A DNA stretch of 60,854 nucleotides from Bacteroidales bacterium (GTDB lineage: Bacteria > Bacteroidota > Bacteroidia > Bacteroidales > JAIOZK01), in contig JAIPBS010000023.1 of NCBI GenBank assembly GCA_021738625.1, positions 1 to 60,854 on the forward strand, read 5' to 3'. The translations under genes were made by a program, and so were the position numbers. Every line of letters begins with the position of its first letter. The first letter of the stretch is position 1. Under the pieces are notes generated by a model. The model was not told the DNA's origin. It saw only the letters and a list, made by a program, of their open reading frames with translations, and made no database searches. Shown here in pieces: positions 1 to 8,530 of this stretch.

Positions 1-141
1 GAAGGATTGTGCCTTTATGTTTTGATAATCCTCTGCAAATCAAACAAAAAGTAAAATCCCATCAGAATAAAAGCCTGTTTTTGATTTTAAGCGGTCAATT
101 TTTATAGTAATTTTGATTTTGTGAATTATTCAGGCTAAAAT

Positions 142-738
142 ATGCGCAGTTTCATATTGATCACAATATCTGTTTTTTTTATTTCTGTTCTGAAGGGTCA
201 GGATTTTAAGGGTGGAATAAACCTTGCACTTGTTGGCAGTCAGGTTGCGGGTGATTGTTGTTCGGGATATCACAAAGCCGGCATTAAGGTGGGTGGATAT
301 GTTAGTTATCCAATAAACAGAGATGCCATGATTTCGATGGAACTCAATTACATTCAAAAAGGAAGCCGCCAAAACCCCACAGAGGACAACGATTTCCAAT
401 CATACAGATTGAACCTGCACTATGCAGAGCTTCCGTTTTTGTTTCAGTACAGGATCATCGAGGAGTTATCTGCAGAGGGCGGACTGGCTTATGGTTATTT
501 TATCGGTAAAAAAGAAGAAGCCAATTTTCAGGATGCCGTTGCAGGCAAACCTTTCAACAAGCACAACCTGAACTTCTTAATTGGCTTTTATTACAATGTA
601 ACGGAGCGATTTAGGTTGAACCTGCGCAGCAATAACTCTATCCTGCCCATTCGACCGCATACCTCGGGAGCTACCCGCCTTTTTAACCAGGGACAGTATT
701 CCGATGCGATTTGTCTGGGAATTCAATTTGAGCTTTAG
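142..738 (+). CDS. Outer-membrane beta-barrel protein, PorT/OmpA-barrel-like
   Basis: This 198-residue protein starts with a signal peptide (residues 1-19, hydrophobic core followed by KGQDF). The rest shows alternating polar/hydrophobic strands with aromatic residues at strand ends, and it finishes on a hydrophobic strand (LGIQFEL), as Bacteroidota outer-membrane barrels do. Phrases such as GGINLALVGSQVAGD and ELNYIQKGS are typical of the PorT-type barrel family. It stands alone, convergent with queG 11 bp away. Its role cannot be told from sequence; a small structural or transport barrel is the inference. The ATG at 142 has no clear Shine-Dalgarno sequence. Confidence 0.7.
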   Translation: MRSFILITISVFFISVLKGQDFKGGINLALVGSQVAGDCCSGYHKAGIKVGGYVSYPINRDAMISMELNYIQKGSRQNPTEDNDFQSYRLNLHYAELPFLFQYRIIEELSAEGGLAYGYFIGKKEEANFQDAVAGKPFNKHNLNFLIGFYYNVTERFRLNLRSNNSILPIRPHTSGATRLFNQGQYSDAICLGIQFEL

Positions 739-749
739 AATAAGCGGCG

Positions 750-1715
750 CTATAAGTTTTCCTGCTCTTCTTCCTGTTTTTTCACCTGAGCGATATTCCG
801 CATCAGGCCCTCATAGCCTGTACGTTTTAAGGCTGATTTTTTGAATAAGCCATTAAACTGTTCGGCCGAAAGTTGCTCCCAGTCTTCTTTGGTCATTTTA
901 ACCAGATCGTCAGCAGGTAAAAATTCTTCTTCCTGATGCGCTTTTGAAGATTTGTTCCAGGGACAAACATCCTGGCATATGTCGCAGCCGAAGATCCTGT
1001 TTTTGAAATTAAGATCAAGGGTTTTCGGATATGCTCCTTTATATTCAATGGTTTGATAGGATGTGCATTTTCTTGCATCTATTTGATAAGGCGCAACCAA
1101 TGCTCCTGTTGGGCAGGCTTTGATACAACGGGTGCAGCCTCCGCAGAGGTCTTTTTGAATCCGGGCATTGTAATCCAGTTCTACATCCAGGATGATCTCT
1201 CCGATAAAGAAGAAGGAACCTTTCTTTCTGTTGATCAAACAGGTGTTTTTACCGATCCATCCCAGGCCGCTTTTCACGGCCCATACTTTGTCCATCACAG
1301 GAGCAGAATCAACAAAAACCCTGGCATTTTTTACTTCTTTCAACGACCGGATGAATTGCAATAAAGTTTTGAGTTTCCTTTTCATTACAAAATGATAATC
1401 CGTTCCAAAAGCATATTTGGAAATTTTGTAATGCCTGTTTCTAAAAACATCCCTGGCCGGGAAATAGTTATACAGAACGGAGATTACAGAAAGGGCGCCC
1501 GGTACCAGTTTTGCTGGGTTTGTACGCTTTTCGAAATGCTTTTCCATATAATGCATTTCAGCATGATAGCTCTGTGCAAGCCAGTTTTTAAGATGATCTT
1601 TTTCAATGGAAAGCGCTTCGGCTTTGGCAATTCCGCAAAACGCAAAGTCCAGATCAGCGGCTTTCTCCAAGATCAATCCGGTTAGCCGTTTTTTATTTTT
1701 CGCATCTGATTGCAT
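750..1715 (-). CDS. queG: Epoxyqueuosine reductase QueG
   Basis: QueG reduces epoxyqueuosine to queuosine at the tRNA wobble position, using cobalamin and two [4Fe-4S] clusters in the cytoplasm. The 321-residue product has the N-terminal QueG domain and two ferredoxin-type motifs: CGGCTRCIKACP near residue 190 and CDICQDVCPWN near residue 245. The GWIGKNTCLI stretch is also diagnostic. The gene begins 2 bp after the ruvB stop, so the two are probably cotranscribed and translationally coupled. The clusters it needs would come from the SUF operon in this window (inference). Confidence 0.95.
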   Translation of the reverse strand: MQSDAKNKKRLTGLILEKAADLDFAFCGIAKAEALSIEKDHLKNWLAQSYHAEMHYMEKHFEKRTNPAKLVPGALSVISVLYNYFPARDVFRNRHYKISKYAFGTDYHFVMKRKLKTLLQFIRSLKEVKNARVFVDSAPVMDKVWAVKSGLGWIGKNTCLINRKKGSFFFIGEIILDVELDYNARIQKDLCGGCTRCIKACPTGALVAPYQIDARKCTSYQTIEYKGAYPKTLDLNFKNRIFGCDICQDVCPWNKSSKAHQEEEFLPADDLVKMTKEDWEQLSAEQFNGLFKKSALKRTGYEGLMRNIAQVKKQEEEQENL

Positions 1716-1717
1716 GT

Positions 1718-2740
1718 CTAGAACAATTTCGGCTGATCCGAATCGGGTTTTAGGCCCAGATGTTTGTAAGCAATGTCGGTAGCTTCTCTTCCCCGGGGGG
1801 TGCGCATGAGATATCCCTCCTGTATCAAAAAAGGTTCATACACTTCTTCGATGGTACCTGCCTCTTCGCCAACTGCAGTTGCAATGGTGCTGATGCCCAC
1901 CGGTCCTCCTTTGAATTTCTCGATAATGGTTCGCAATATTCTGTTGTCCATATCATCCAAACCGTTCATGTCTACGTTCAGGGCATTAAGGGCATACTTT
2001 GAGATGTTCAAATCGATTTCACCCGATCCTTTGATTTGTGCAAAATCCCGCACCCTGCGCAAAAGCAAATTGCAGATTCTGGGTGTACCGCGACTTCTTC
2101 GTGATATTTCTATGGCTGCTTCATCCTGGATGGGAACTTTCAGGATGCCTGCTGAGCGATGTATGATATGGGTGAGGGTTTCCGTATCGTAATACTCCAA
2201 ACGCGAATTGATGCCGAACCTGGACCTGAGTGGGGCAGTCAGCAGGCCCGAACGGGTGGTGGCTCCGATCAGCGTGAAGGGTGCCAGGTTGATCTGTACA
2301 CTTCTGGCGTTGGGTCCGGTTTCGATCATGATGTCGATGCGATAATCTTCCATGGCGCTGTATAGGTATTCCTCAACAACTGGACTAAGCCTGTGGATTT
2401 CATCGATAAACAATACATCATACTCTTCCAGGTTGGTGAGCAGGCCTGCCAGGTCGCCCGGTTTGTCAAGAACAGGTCCTGAGGAAAGTTTCAGGTTAAC
2501 GCCCAGCTCATTGGCGATAATATGTGATAATGTGGTTTTACCCAGTCCGGGCGGACCATGCAAGAGTACATGATCGAGCGAATCCCCTCTTTGTTTGGCG
2601 GCCTCAACAAATATCTCAAGGTTTTCCAACACCTTGCGCTGACCGGCAAAATCATCAAAGGACAAGGGGCGAAGCACCTTTTCAATTTCCTTTTCTGCCT
2701 GGCTTAGCTTTTCTCCGGTGGGATCGAGGTTCTCGTTCAT
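1718..2740 (-). CDS. ruvB: Holliday junction branch-migration ATPase RuvB
   Basis: RuvB is the hexameric AAA+ motor that, with RuvA, drives branch migration of Holliday junctions. From the ATG at 2740 the protein is 340 residues, the normal size. The Walker A motif GPPGLGKTT lies at residues 62-70, the Walker B box is DEIHRL, and sensor/arginine-finger segments (GATTRSG, PLRSRFG) follow. The frame can be extended to a TTG at 2761, but the ATG fits family length better. ruvA is found separately at 25.4 kb, so ruvA and ruvB are unlinked as an operon here. Confidence 0.97.
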   Translation of the reverse strand: MNENLDPTGEKLSQAEKEIEKVLRPLSFDDFAGQRKVLENLEIFVEAAKQRGDSLDHVLLHGPPGLGKTTLSHIIANELGVNLKLSSGPVLDKPGDLAGLLTNLEEYDVLFIDEIHRLSPVVEEYLYSAMEDYRIDIMIETGPNARSVQINLAPFTLIGATTRSGLLTAPLRSRFGINSRLEYYDTETLTHIIHRSAGILKVPIQDEAAIEISRRSRGTPRICNLLLRRVRDFAQIKGSGEIDLNISKYALNALNVDMNGLDDMDNRILRTIIEKFKGGPVGISTIATAVGEEAGTIEEVYEPFLIQEGYLMRTPRGREATDIAYKHLGLKPDSDQPKLF

Positions 2741-2817
2741 GCATATACGTTTGTTCAACAAAACTAATCATTACCGGCTTAACTTAACCTGTTTCAACTC
2801 ATAATTATTCCGAACTG

Positions 2818-2850
2818 TTTGTCATTTGTGATTAAAAATTACTATTTTAG
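2818..2850 (+). promoter_or_regulatory. Candidate Bacteroidota promoter for the stress-protein cluster
   Basis: TTTG at 2818-2821 is followed after 21 bp by TATTTTAG at 2843-2850, one mismatch from the TAnnTTTG -7 element of Bacteroidota housekeeping promoters. It lies 27 bp before the ATG of the first universal stress protein and would serve all three genes of the cluster. Confidence 0.45.
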
Positions 2851-2877
2851 CTAAGGCTCAAAATCAACATACCTGAC

Positions 2878-3726
2878 ATGAAGAATTTTATCGTTGCCAT
2901 CGACTTTTCAAAAACTTCCATCCACGCCCTTCAATATGCCATTGATTTTGCAAACCGCATTAAAGCTTCCATTCATATGGTTTGGGTTGATAACATCAGC
3001 AGTGATGAAGTGGTTTATTCACAGTTCACAAATGATAACAAGCTCGAGCATAAAAAGAATTTCAACAAGCTGAAAAAAGAAAATGAATCCAGGCTGAAGC
3101 ATGGCGAGTTGACCTTTTCGATGAGGCGGGGTAAAGTTCATATTGAGATTGCCAAAGAGGCCAAAAAAAACGGGGCGGATATGATCATTGCCGGTACGCA
3201 TGGCATAACAGGATTTGAAGCGTACTGGATAGGCAGCAATGCTTATCGTATTGTGACCTCTGCGCCATGTCCGGTACTCACCATCCGCAATGATTTTAAA
3301 TTCGAGAAAGGCATCAGAAAAATTGTTTTTCCCATCGACAATTCCGTTGAAACCAAACAAAAGCTGCCCTTCACGGTTAACCTGGCTGTTGTTTTCAGTA
3401 CGGAGGTCCATATTCTGGGTTTATACTCTACCGCGATCAGGGCGGTGCAAAAAAGAATTGACGGCTATGTTGAAAGTGCGGAAAAATATTTTGCAGAAAA
3501 GAAGGTTAAATATGAAACGGAAAAATTTCAGGCGGATAACATTACGAAATCCATTATCAATTATGCGGAAAAAATAGAGGCGGATATGATCACCATTATG
3601 ACGGAACAGGAAAACACCATGGGACATGTATTTTTAGGCCCTCATGCTCAGCAATTGATCAACCATTCGCCCATTCCAATTTTGAGCCTGAAATCAAAAG
3701 AAGTGCTTATAGAACATGATATTTAG
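2878..3726 (+). CDS. Tandem-domain universal stress protein (first copy)
   Basis: The 282-residue protein contains two UspA-type Rossmann domains (about 1-140 and 148-280). The first keeps a recognisable nucleotide-binding loop, GTHGITGFEAYWIGSNAYR, matching the G-2X-G-9X-G-S/T pattern. The second is degenerate at the same place (TEQENTMGHVFLGPHAQQ), so only one domain probably binds ATP. Family members act in stress survival by largely unknown means. A paralogue of the same length follows after one small gene, and both open with nearly the same phrase (IVAxDFS). The SPOR gene starts 6 bp after its stop, so an operon is likely. Confidence 0.9.
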   Translation: MKNFIVAIDFSKTSIHALQYAIDFANRIKASIHMVWVDNISSDEVVYSQFTNDNKLEHKKNFNKLKKENESRLKHGELTFSMRRGKVHIEIAKEAKKNGADMIIAGTHGITGFEAYWIGSNAYRIVTSAPCPVLTIRNDFKFEKGIRKIVFPIDNSVETKQKLPFTVNLAVVFSTEVHILGLYSTAIRAVQKRIDGYVESAEKYFAEKKVKYETEKFQADNITKSIINYAEKIEADMITIMTEQENTMGHVFLGPHAQQLINHSPIPILSLKSKEVLIEHDI

Positions 3727-3732
3727 TCGCTT

Positions 3733-4179
3733 ATGAAAAGTTTGGTAGTTGTATTTTGTCTGATGATCAGTTGTTTGCCCGCGAGTGCCCAGATGAATAA
3801 GGGTGAAATTAATATCTATCAGCATGAAAAAATCGATGAGCTGCTCAGGTTACACAAACAGGTCAATGCAGATATGATGGAAAACATGAATGATGATGGC
3901 GTGTACGGTTATCGTATTCAGATTTATTTCGACTCCGGCAATAACTCCAAGCAGCGCGCTACAGATGTGATGGAAGACTTTATCCTTGAACATCCAGAAA
4001 CAGGCGCCTATATTATGTTTACCGAACCCTGGTACAAGGTGCGCGTGGGTGACTTCAGAACAAAACTTGAAGCCCTTGGATTTCTTCAAAAAATCAAATC
4101 CATATACCCGGATGCATTTATAATCAAAGATATGATCCATTTTCCCGGCTCAGATAATATTAACAATCAAATACAATAA
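3733..4179 (+). CDS. Secreted SPOR-domain protein
   Basis: A 148-residue protein with a cleavable signal peptide (residues 1-19, ending PASAQ) and a C-terminal SPOR-like domain from about residue 55 (YGYRIQIYFDSG ... YKVRVGDFRTKLEA). SPOR domains bind denuded peptidoglycan glycan strands, so the product is probably periplasmic and cell-wall associated. It sits between two cytoplasmic universal stress proteins with gaps of 6 bp and 3 bp, an unusual partnership. Nothing indicates a catalytic domain. Confidence 0.82.
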   Translation: MKSLVVVFCLMISCLPASAQMNKGEINIYQHEKIDELLRLHKQVNADMMENMNDDGVYGYRIQIYFDSGNNSKQRATDVMEDFILEHPETGAYIMFTEPWYKVRVGDFRTKLEALGFLQKIKSIYPDAFIIKDMIHFPGSDNINNQIQ

Positions 4180-4182
4180 ACT

Positions 4183-5031
4183 ATGGAGAAGATAATAGTT
4201 GCCACCGACTTTTCCGATTGCTCAATTAATGCCCTGGAACACGCACTGACTTTGGCGGATAAAGCTGATGCCGATCTCAGACTGGTTTGGGTGAACAAAC
4301 CTGAGAGCTTAAAGGACACCTTTGAAACCGTTCCTGAGAATGTGGAAGAAGCCGTAACCAAGAAATTTCAGGAGCTTAAAGACAAGTATCAGCCCGGTCT
4401 GGAAAAGGGAAAAGTTGATTTTGAAATCCGGAAGGGAAAAATTTACCGGGAAATTGTACATGCAGCCCAGGAATTCAACGCCGATCTGATCGTGATCGGT
4501 ACGCATGGTTCAAGTGGGTTTGAAGAGTTTTGGTTGGGTAGCAATGCTTTTAAAGTGGTGAATGCTTCCAAAACTCCTATTATTACCATTCGGGGAGGGG
4601 TTGACATCGACAGAGATCTGAACAAGATCGTCATGCCTATTGACAGCACACTGGAAACACGCCAAAAAGTTCCGGTCACTGCAGAGCTTGCCGCCTTATT
4701 TGACGCCGAAATTCATATACTTGCTTTTTATACCACCAATGTGGAAGCCATTCAGTTGCGTGTTGATCAATATTCGAAGCAGGCCATTGAATTTCTGGAA
4801 GACGAAGGTGTTAAATATAAACTGATTAGGATTGATGATGATCGCATTACCAATAAGACCATCGAATATGCCAAATCAGTTGACGCCAACCTGATCTCTA
4901 TTATGACCGAGCAGGAAAGAAGAACCCTTAACCTTTGGATGGGGACTTTTGCAGCCAGGATGGTAAATCATTCACCCATTCCCGTATTGAGTATAAATCC
5001 GGATATTTCTGATATTCAGTTATCGCGCTAA
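4183..5031 (+). CDS. Tandem-domain universal stress protein (second copy)
   Basis: A 282-residue paralogue of the product at 2878-3726, again with two UspA domains. The first has the ATP loop GTHGSSGFEEFWLGSNAFK; the second (TEQERRTLNLWMGTFAARM) lacks the second glycine pattern. The ATG lies 3 bp after the SPOR gene stop, so translation is probably coupled. Equal length and a shared domain layout indicate duplication, with the SPOR gene between the copies. Confidence 0.9.
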   Translation: MEKIIVATDFSDCSINALEHALTLADKADADLRLVWVNKPESLKDTFETVPENVEEAVTKKFQELKDKYQPGLEKGKVDFEIRKGKIYREIVHAAQEFNADLIVIGTHGSSGFEEFWLGSNAFKVVNASKTPIITIRGGVDIDRDLNKIVMPIDSTLETRQKVPVTAELAALFDAEIHILAFYTTNVEAIQLRVDQYSKQAIEFLEDEGVKYKLIRIDDDRITNKTIEYAKSVDANLISIMTEQERRTLNLWMGTFAARMVNHSPIPVLSINPDISDIQLSR

Positions 5032-5111
5032 ATAAATGCCAGGCAGGACATGAGAAATCACTACTTGTTTTGTAATCATAACTGTTTAAATACATTTTTT
5101 ATTATTTTAGC

Positions 5112-5238
5112 AGCCGTCAAAGCCATTTGAATAGGTAGATTGTGAGTAAGACGGCTTCCAATCTTATTTACGGTGTAGATGACAAACCCCCTTTACTTGA
5201 AAACCTGGTTCTCGGATAACCAGCAACAGATAAGATTG
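5112..5238 (+). ncRNA. Possible structured RNA or regulatory stretch, unassigned
   Basis: This gap between converging genes contains three nested or adjacent inverted repeats: AGCCGTC (5112-5118) with GACGGCT (5150-5156); CAATCTTAT (5159-5167) with ATAAGATTG (5230-5238); and inside the latter a 6-bp hairpin CTGGTT/AACCAG (5205-5210, 5218-5223) with a 7-nt loop. No reading frame is present. I do not recognise an RNA family, and the strand is a guess. Chance pairing is possible in an AT-rich gap. Confidence 0.25.
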
Positions 5239-5252
5239 CATTTTGAGCATTA

Positions 5253-5290
5253 AAAAAGCGGCAAAAGGTTTTGAACCTTTATGCCGCTTT
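5253..5290 (-). terminator. Rho-independent terminator of the aldolase gene
   Basis: Read on the minus strand, AAAGCGGCA pairs with TGCCGCTTT and the inner arms AACCTTT and AAAGGTT extend the stem, leaving a 3-nt loop and one bulged base. A run of six T follows. It lies 23 bp after the fructose-bisphosphate aldolase stop. Confidence 0.85.
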
Positions 5291-5313
5291 GTGTACCAAT
5301 TTGATAATTTCCT

Positions 5314-6393
5314 TTAATTGCGGTCGATGTTATTCAGGTCATCGAAGGCTTGTTTCAGGCGTTCCACCATTGATTTGCCGCCTTCCCTGAGCCACTTACG
5401 CGGATCGTAAAATTTTTTGTTGGGCTTGTCTTCCCCTTCGGGATTACCGATCTGCGCCTGCAGGTAATCGTGATGTTTTTCTTCATATTCTTTCACGCCT
5501 TTCCAGAATGCCCATTGGGTGTCGGTGTCGATGTTCATCTTGATCACGCCATAGGAAATGGCCTCGCGTATCTCCGCCTGGCTGCTTCCCGAACCGCCAT
5601 GGAATACGAAGTTCAGAGGCTTGGGGCCGGTGTTGAATTTTTCTTCTATATATTTTTGAGAATTGTCGAGGATAACCGGTTGCAGCTTAACGTTACCGGG
5701 TTTGTAAACCCCGTGTACATTTCCGAATGCCGCCGCCACGGTAAACTTATCGCTGATCTTGATAAGCTGTTCGTAGGCATAGCCGACCTCTTCGGGTTGG
5801 GTGTAAAGCTTTGAGCTGTCGATGTCGCTATGGTCCACACCGTCTTCCTCACCACCGGTTACACCGAGTTCGATTTCCAGGGTCATACCGATCTTGCTGA
5901 TCCGTTCGAGATATTGTTTACAGGTTTCAATGTTTTCTTCAATAGGCTCTGAGCTCAGGTCGAGCATATGGGAACTGAAAAGCGGCTTGCCGAATTCTTT
6001 AAAATGCTTTTCCCCTGCCTCGATCAGGCCGTCAATCCAAGGCAATAGCTTACGGGCGGCATGATCGGTGTGAAGGATCACGGGGACGCCATAGATTTCG
6101 GCCATGCGATGTACGTGCCATGCCCCGGAAACGGCGCCTGCGATGGCCGCCTCGTTGTTGTCGTTGGGACATCCCTTGCCGGCATAAAAGGTAGCGCCGC
6201 CATTTGAAAATTGAATGATAACAGGGGAGTGCACTGCCTTTGCCGCCTCCAGGGTGGCATTGATCGAGTCGGTGCCTACCACGTTAACAGCCGGTAGGGC
6301 AAATTGTTTTTCCTTCGCAAAGCTGAAAACTTTTTTTACATCATCACCGGTTACAACGCCGGGTTTTACAATATCCAATATTTTTTCTGCCAT
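5314..6393 (-). CDS. fbaA: Class II fructose-bisphosphate aldolase
   Basis: This zinc enzyme reversibly cleaves fructose-1,6-bisphosphate into dihydroxyacetone phosphate and glyceraldehyde-3-phosphate in glycolysis and gluconeogenesis. The 359-residue length matches the FbaA (class IIa) branch. The HTDHA zinc site, the GGEEDGVDHSD segment and the VFHGGSGSS phosphate-binding loop are all present. Upstream, CAAAATTA at 6426-6433 reads TAATTTTG on the minus strand, a good -7 element, though no clear -33 box is visible. The gene follows the SUF operon but is separated from it by 123 bp and has its own terminator. Confidence 0.97.
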   Translation of the reverse strand: MAEKILDIVKPGVVTGDDVKKVFSFAKEKQFALPAVNVVGTDSINATLEAAKAVHSPVIIQFSNGGATFYAGKGCPNDNNEAAIAGAVSGAWHVHRMAEIYGVPVILHTDHAARKLLPWIDGLIEAGEKHFKEFGKPLFSSHMLDLSSEPIEENIETCKQYLERISKIGMTLEIELGVTGGEEDGVDHSDIDSSKLYTQPEEVGYAYEQLIKISDKFTVAAAFGNVHGVYKPGNVKLQPVILDNSQKYIEEKFNTGPKPLNFVFHGGSGSSQAEIREAISYGVIKMNIDTDTQWAFWKGVKEYEEKHHDYLQAQIGNPEGEDKPNKKFYDPRKWLREGGKSMVERLKQAFDDLNNIDRN

Positions 6394-6516
6394 ATCACTA
6401 AGTTTTTTGGTATTTTTTCCCTATTCAAAATTAATGAAAATCATTCATATAAATATTTCTGTTTGATCCGCTTTGCCCATTATTATCAATATTTTAATGA
6501 TGCATGAAAATGAGAA

Positions 6517-6837
6517 TTACAGAAAACCCAGTTCAAGTTTCGCCTCTTCGCTCAGCATGTCCTGCGTCCAGGGCGGGTCGAAAGTGAGTTCCACCTCTGA
6601 GCTTTTCACCGCTTTCAGTTCACCCACTTTATCTTTCACCTCCTGCGGGAGGCTTTCCGCCACGGGGCAATTGGGTGAGGTAAGGGTCATGAGGATATGC
6701 ACATTGTTGTCGTCGTCTATATTGATTTCGTAAATCAGCCCGATCTCATAAATATTGATCGGGATCTCGGGATCGAAGATATTTTTTAAAACATGAATGA
6801 CTTGTTGTTCAAGTTCTTTCTTGTCTGTTTTACTCAT
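6517..6837 (-). CDS. MIP18/DUF59-family SUF-associated Fe-S assembly protein
   Basis: The 106-residue protein is a stand-alone MIP18 (DUF59) domain, recognised from IFDPEIPINIYEIGLIY and LTSPNCPVAESLPQEV, where the cysteine of the CPVA motif is the conserved one. Such proteins assist Fe-S cluster maturation or transfer and are often placed at the end of SUF operons. It begins 30 bp after sufE and is the last gene of the sufBCDSE cluster. It resembles the single-domain SufT type, but the exact subfamily is not certain. Confidence 0.88.
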   Translation of the reverse strand: MSKTDKKELEQQVIHVLKNIFDPEIPINIYEIGLIYEINIDDDNNVHILMTLTSPNCPVAESLPQEVKDKVGELKAVKSSEVELTFDPPWTQDMLSEEAKLELGFL

Positions 6838-6867
6838 AATGCTGTATTTGTTTTGCTATTCCTTTTG

Positions 6868-7287
6868 CTATGCCTTGGTTTTAAAGGCAAGCGCATACAA
6901 CTTCATTTGCTTGATCATTGACATCAGTCCGTTTGAACGGGTAGGAGAGAGGTGCTCTTTCAGGCCGATCTTATCGATGAATTCCGTATCTGCATTGATG
7001 ATGCTGTCGGGGCTTTCATCCGAGAAAACCCGCACCAGCAAGGCGGCAATGCCCTTGGTGATGACCGCATCACTGTCGGCGGTGAATTGGATTTTGTCGT
7101 CTTCATAAACCGCATGCAACCAAACCCTTGACTGGCATCCTGAGATCAGGTTTTGCTTGGTTTTATGTTTTTCATCGATCAGCGGTAAATCTTTGCCCAG
7201 CTCAATCAGATAATTGTATTTGTCCATCCAGTCTTCAAACTGAGAAAATTCTTCTTCAATTTGTGTTGCTTTTTCCTGTATCGACAT
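6868..7287 (-). CDS. sufE: Sulfur acceptor protein SufE
   Basis: SufE takes persulfide sulfur from SufS and passes it to the SufBCD scaffold. The 139-residue product shows the catalytic cysteine in ISGCQSRVWL (about residue 50) and the usual C-terminal sequence on residual sulfur-transfer helices (GLMSMIKQMKLYA). Length is normal for the family. It starts 11 bp after sufS. Confidence 0.95.
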   Translation of the reverse strand: MSIQEKATQIEEEFSQFEDWMDKYNYLIELGKDLPLIDEKHKTKQNLISGCQSRVWLHAVYEDDKIQFTADSDAVITKGIAALLVRVFSDESPDSIINADTEFIDKIGLKEHLSPTRSNGLMSMIKQMKLYALAFKTKA

Positions 7288-7298
7288 AAATATATTCT

Positions 7299-8525
7299 TT
7301 ATTCAAACATTTTTTTCACCTGCATGATCGCTTCCACCAGGCGGTCAATTTCTTCAAAGGTATTGTAAAAGACCATTGACGCCCTGATGGTGCCGGGAAC
7401 CTCAAAGTGATCGAGCACTGGTTGTGCACAGTGATGACCCGTTCTAACGGCAATACCCATCTTATCAATAATTGTGCCTGCATCATAGGGATGGATGTCG
7501 CCAATGAGAAATGAGATCAGACTGGCTTTATTTTCGGAAGTGCCCAAAATCCGCAGCCCTTCAATCTTCAGCAGTTTCTCGGTAGCATAGTCAAGCAGCC
7601 GTTTTTCATATTTCGCAATATTGTCGAAACCGATATTTTGAAGGTATTTAATGGCTTCGTCAAGTCCCAGTATAGCCTCCACATTGGGCGTGCCGGCTTC
7701 AAATTTAAACGGCAATTCATTAAAGCTCGTTCCTTTAATGGTTACCTGGTCAACCATTTCTCCTCCATATTGAAAGGGGGGCATTTTTTCGAGCAGTTTT
7801 TCTTTTCCATAAAGAATACCTCCGCCCATGGGGGCATACATCTTATGTCCTGAAAAACAATAAAAATCACAATCCAGTTCCTGAACATCAAGCTGTTTGT
7901 GCATGACAGCCTGTGCTCCATCTATTAAAACCACCACATCATGTTCATGAGCTTTGTCAATAAATTTTTTAATGTCAACGATGCTTCCCAGGGTATTGGA
8001 AGTATGGGTGATGGCGAGCAGTTTTGTTTTCTCATTCAGCAGTTTTTCAAATTCTTCGAATATTAGTTCGCCTTTATCATTCACTGGGATGATCCGGAGG
8101 GGAATATTTTTCTTTTCCGACAATACCTGCCAGGGCACAAAATTGGAGTGATGTTCGGCTACGGATACGATGACCTCATCGCCGGCTTGAAGGAATTCTT
8201 CCCCAAAGGAGGTTTTCACCAGGTTGACACTGTCGGTGGTTCCTTTTGTAAAAATGATCTCATGGGTTTCTTTGGCGTTGATGAATTGCTGTATGTTTCT
8301 GCGGGCATTCTCAAAAGCCTCGGTTGCTTTTTGGCTCAAATAATGCACGCCCCGGTGGATGTTGCAGTTTTCTTCCTCATAATACTTGATCATACGCTCA
8401 ATCACCTGCCGGGGCTTTTGTGTGGTAGCGGCATTATCGAAATAAACCAGTGGTTTCCCGTAAATTTCCTGATGCAGGGCCGGAAAGTCTTTTCTGATGT
8501 TTTTTACATCCAGTGAGGAGGCCAT
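7299..8525 (-). CDS. sufS: Cysteine desulfurase SufS
   Basis: SufS is a PLP-dependent group II cysteine desulfurase that makes alanine and an enzyme persulfide. The 408-residue sequence has the PLP lysine in CFSGHKMYAPMGGG, the substrate-binding HRGVHYLS segment, and the catalytic cysteine in RTGHHCAQP. It starts 5 bp after sufD, so the two are tightly coupled, and sufE follows. With sufE it forms the sulfur-donor pair of the operon. Confidence 0.97.
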   Translation of the reverse strand: MASSLDVKNIRKDFPALHQEIYGKPLVYFDNAATTQKPRQVIERMIKYYEEENCNIHRGVHYLSQKATEAFENARRNIQQFINAKETHEIIFTKGTTDSVNLVKTSFGEEFLQAGDEVIVSVAEHHSNFVPWQVLSEKKNIPLRIIPVNDKGELIFEEFEKLLNEKTKLLAITHTSNTLGSIVDIKKFIDKAHEHDVVVLIDGAQAVMHKQLDVQELDCDFYCFSGHKMYAPMGGGILYGKEKLLEKMPPFQYGGEMVDQVTIKGTSFNELPFKFEAGTPNVEAILGLDEAIKYLQNIGFDNIAKYEKRLLDYATEKLLKIEGLRILGTSENKASLISFLIGDIHPYDAGTIIDKMGIAVRTGHHCAQPVLDHFEVPGTIRASMVFYNTFEEIDRLVEAIMQVKKMFE

Positions 8526-8530
8526 ATCGA

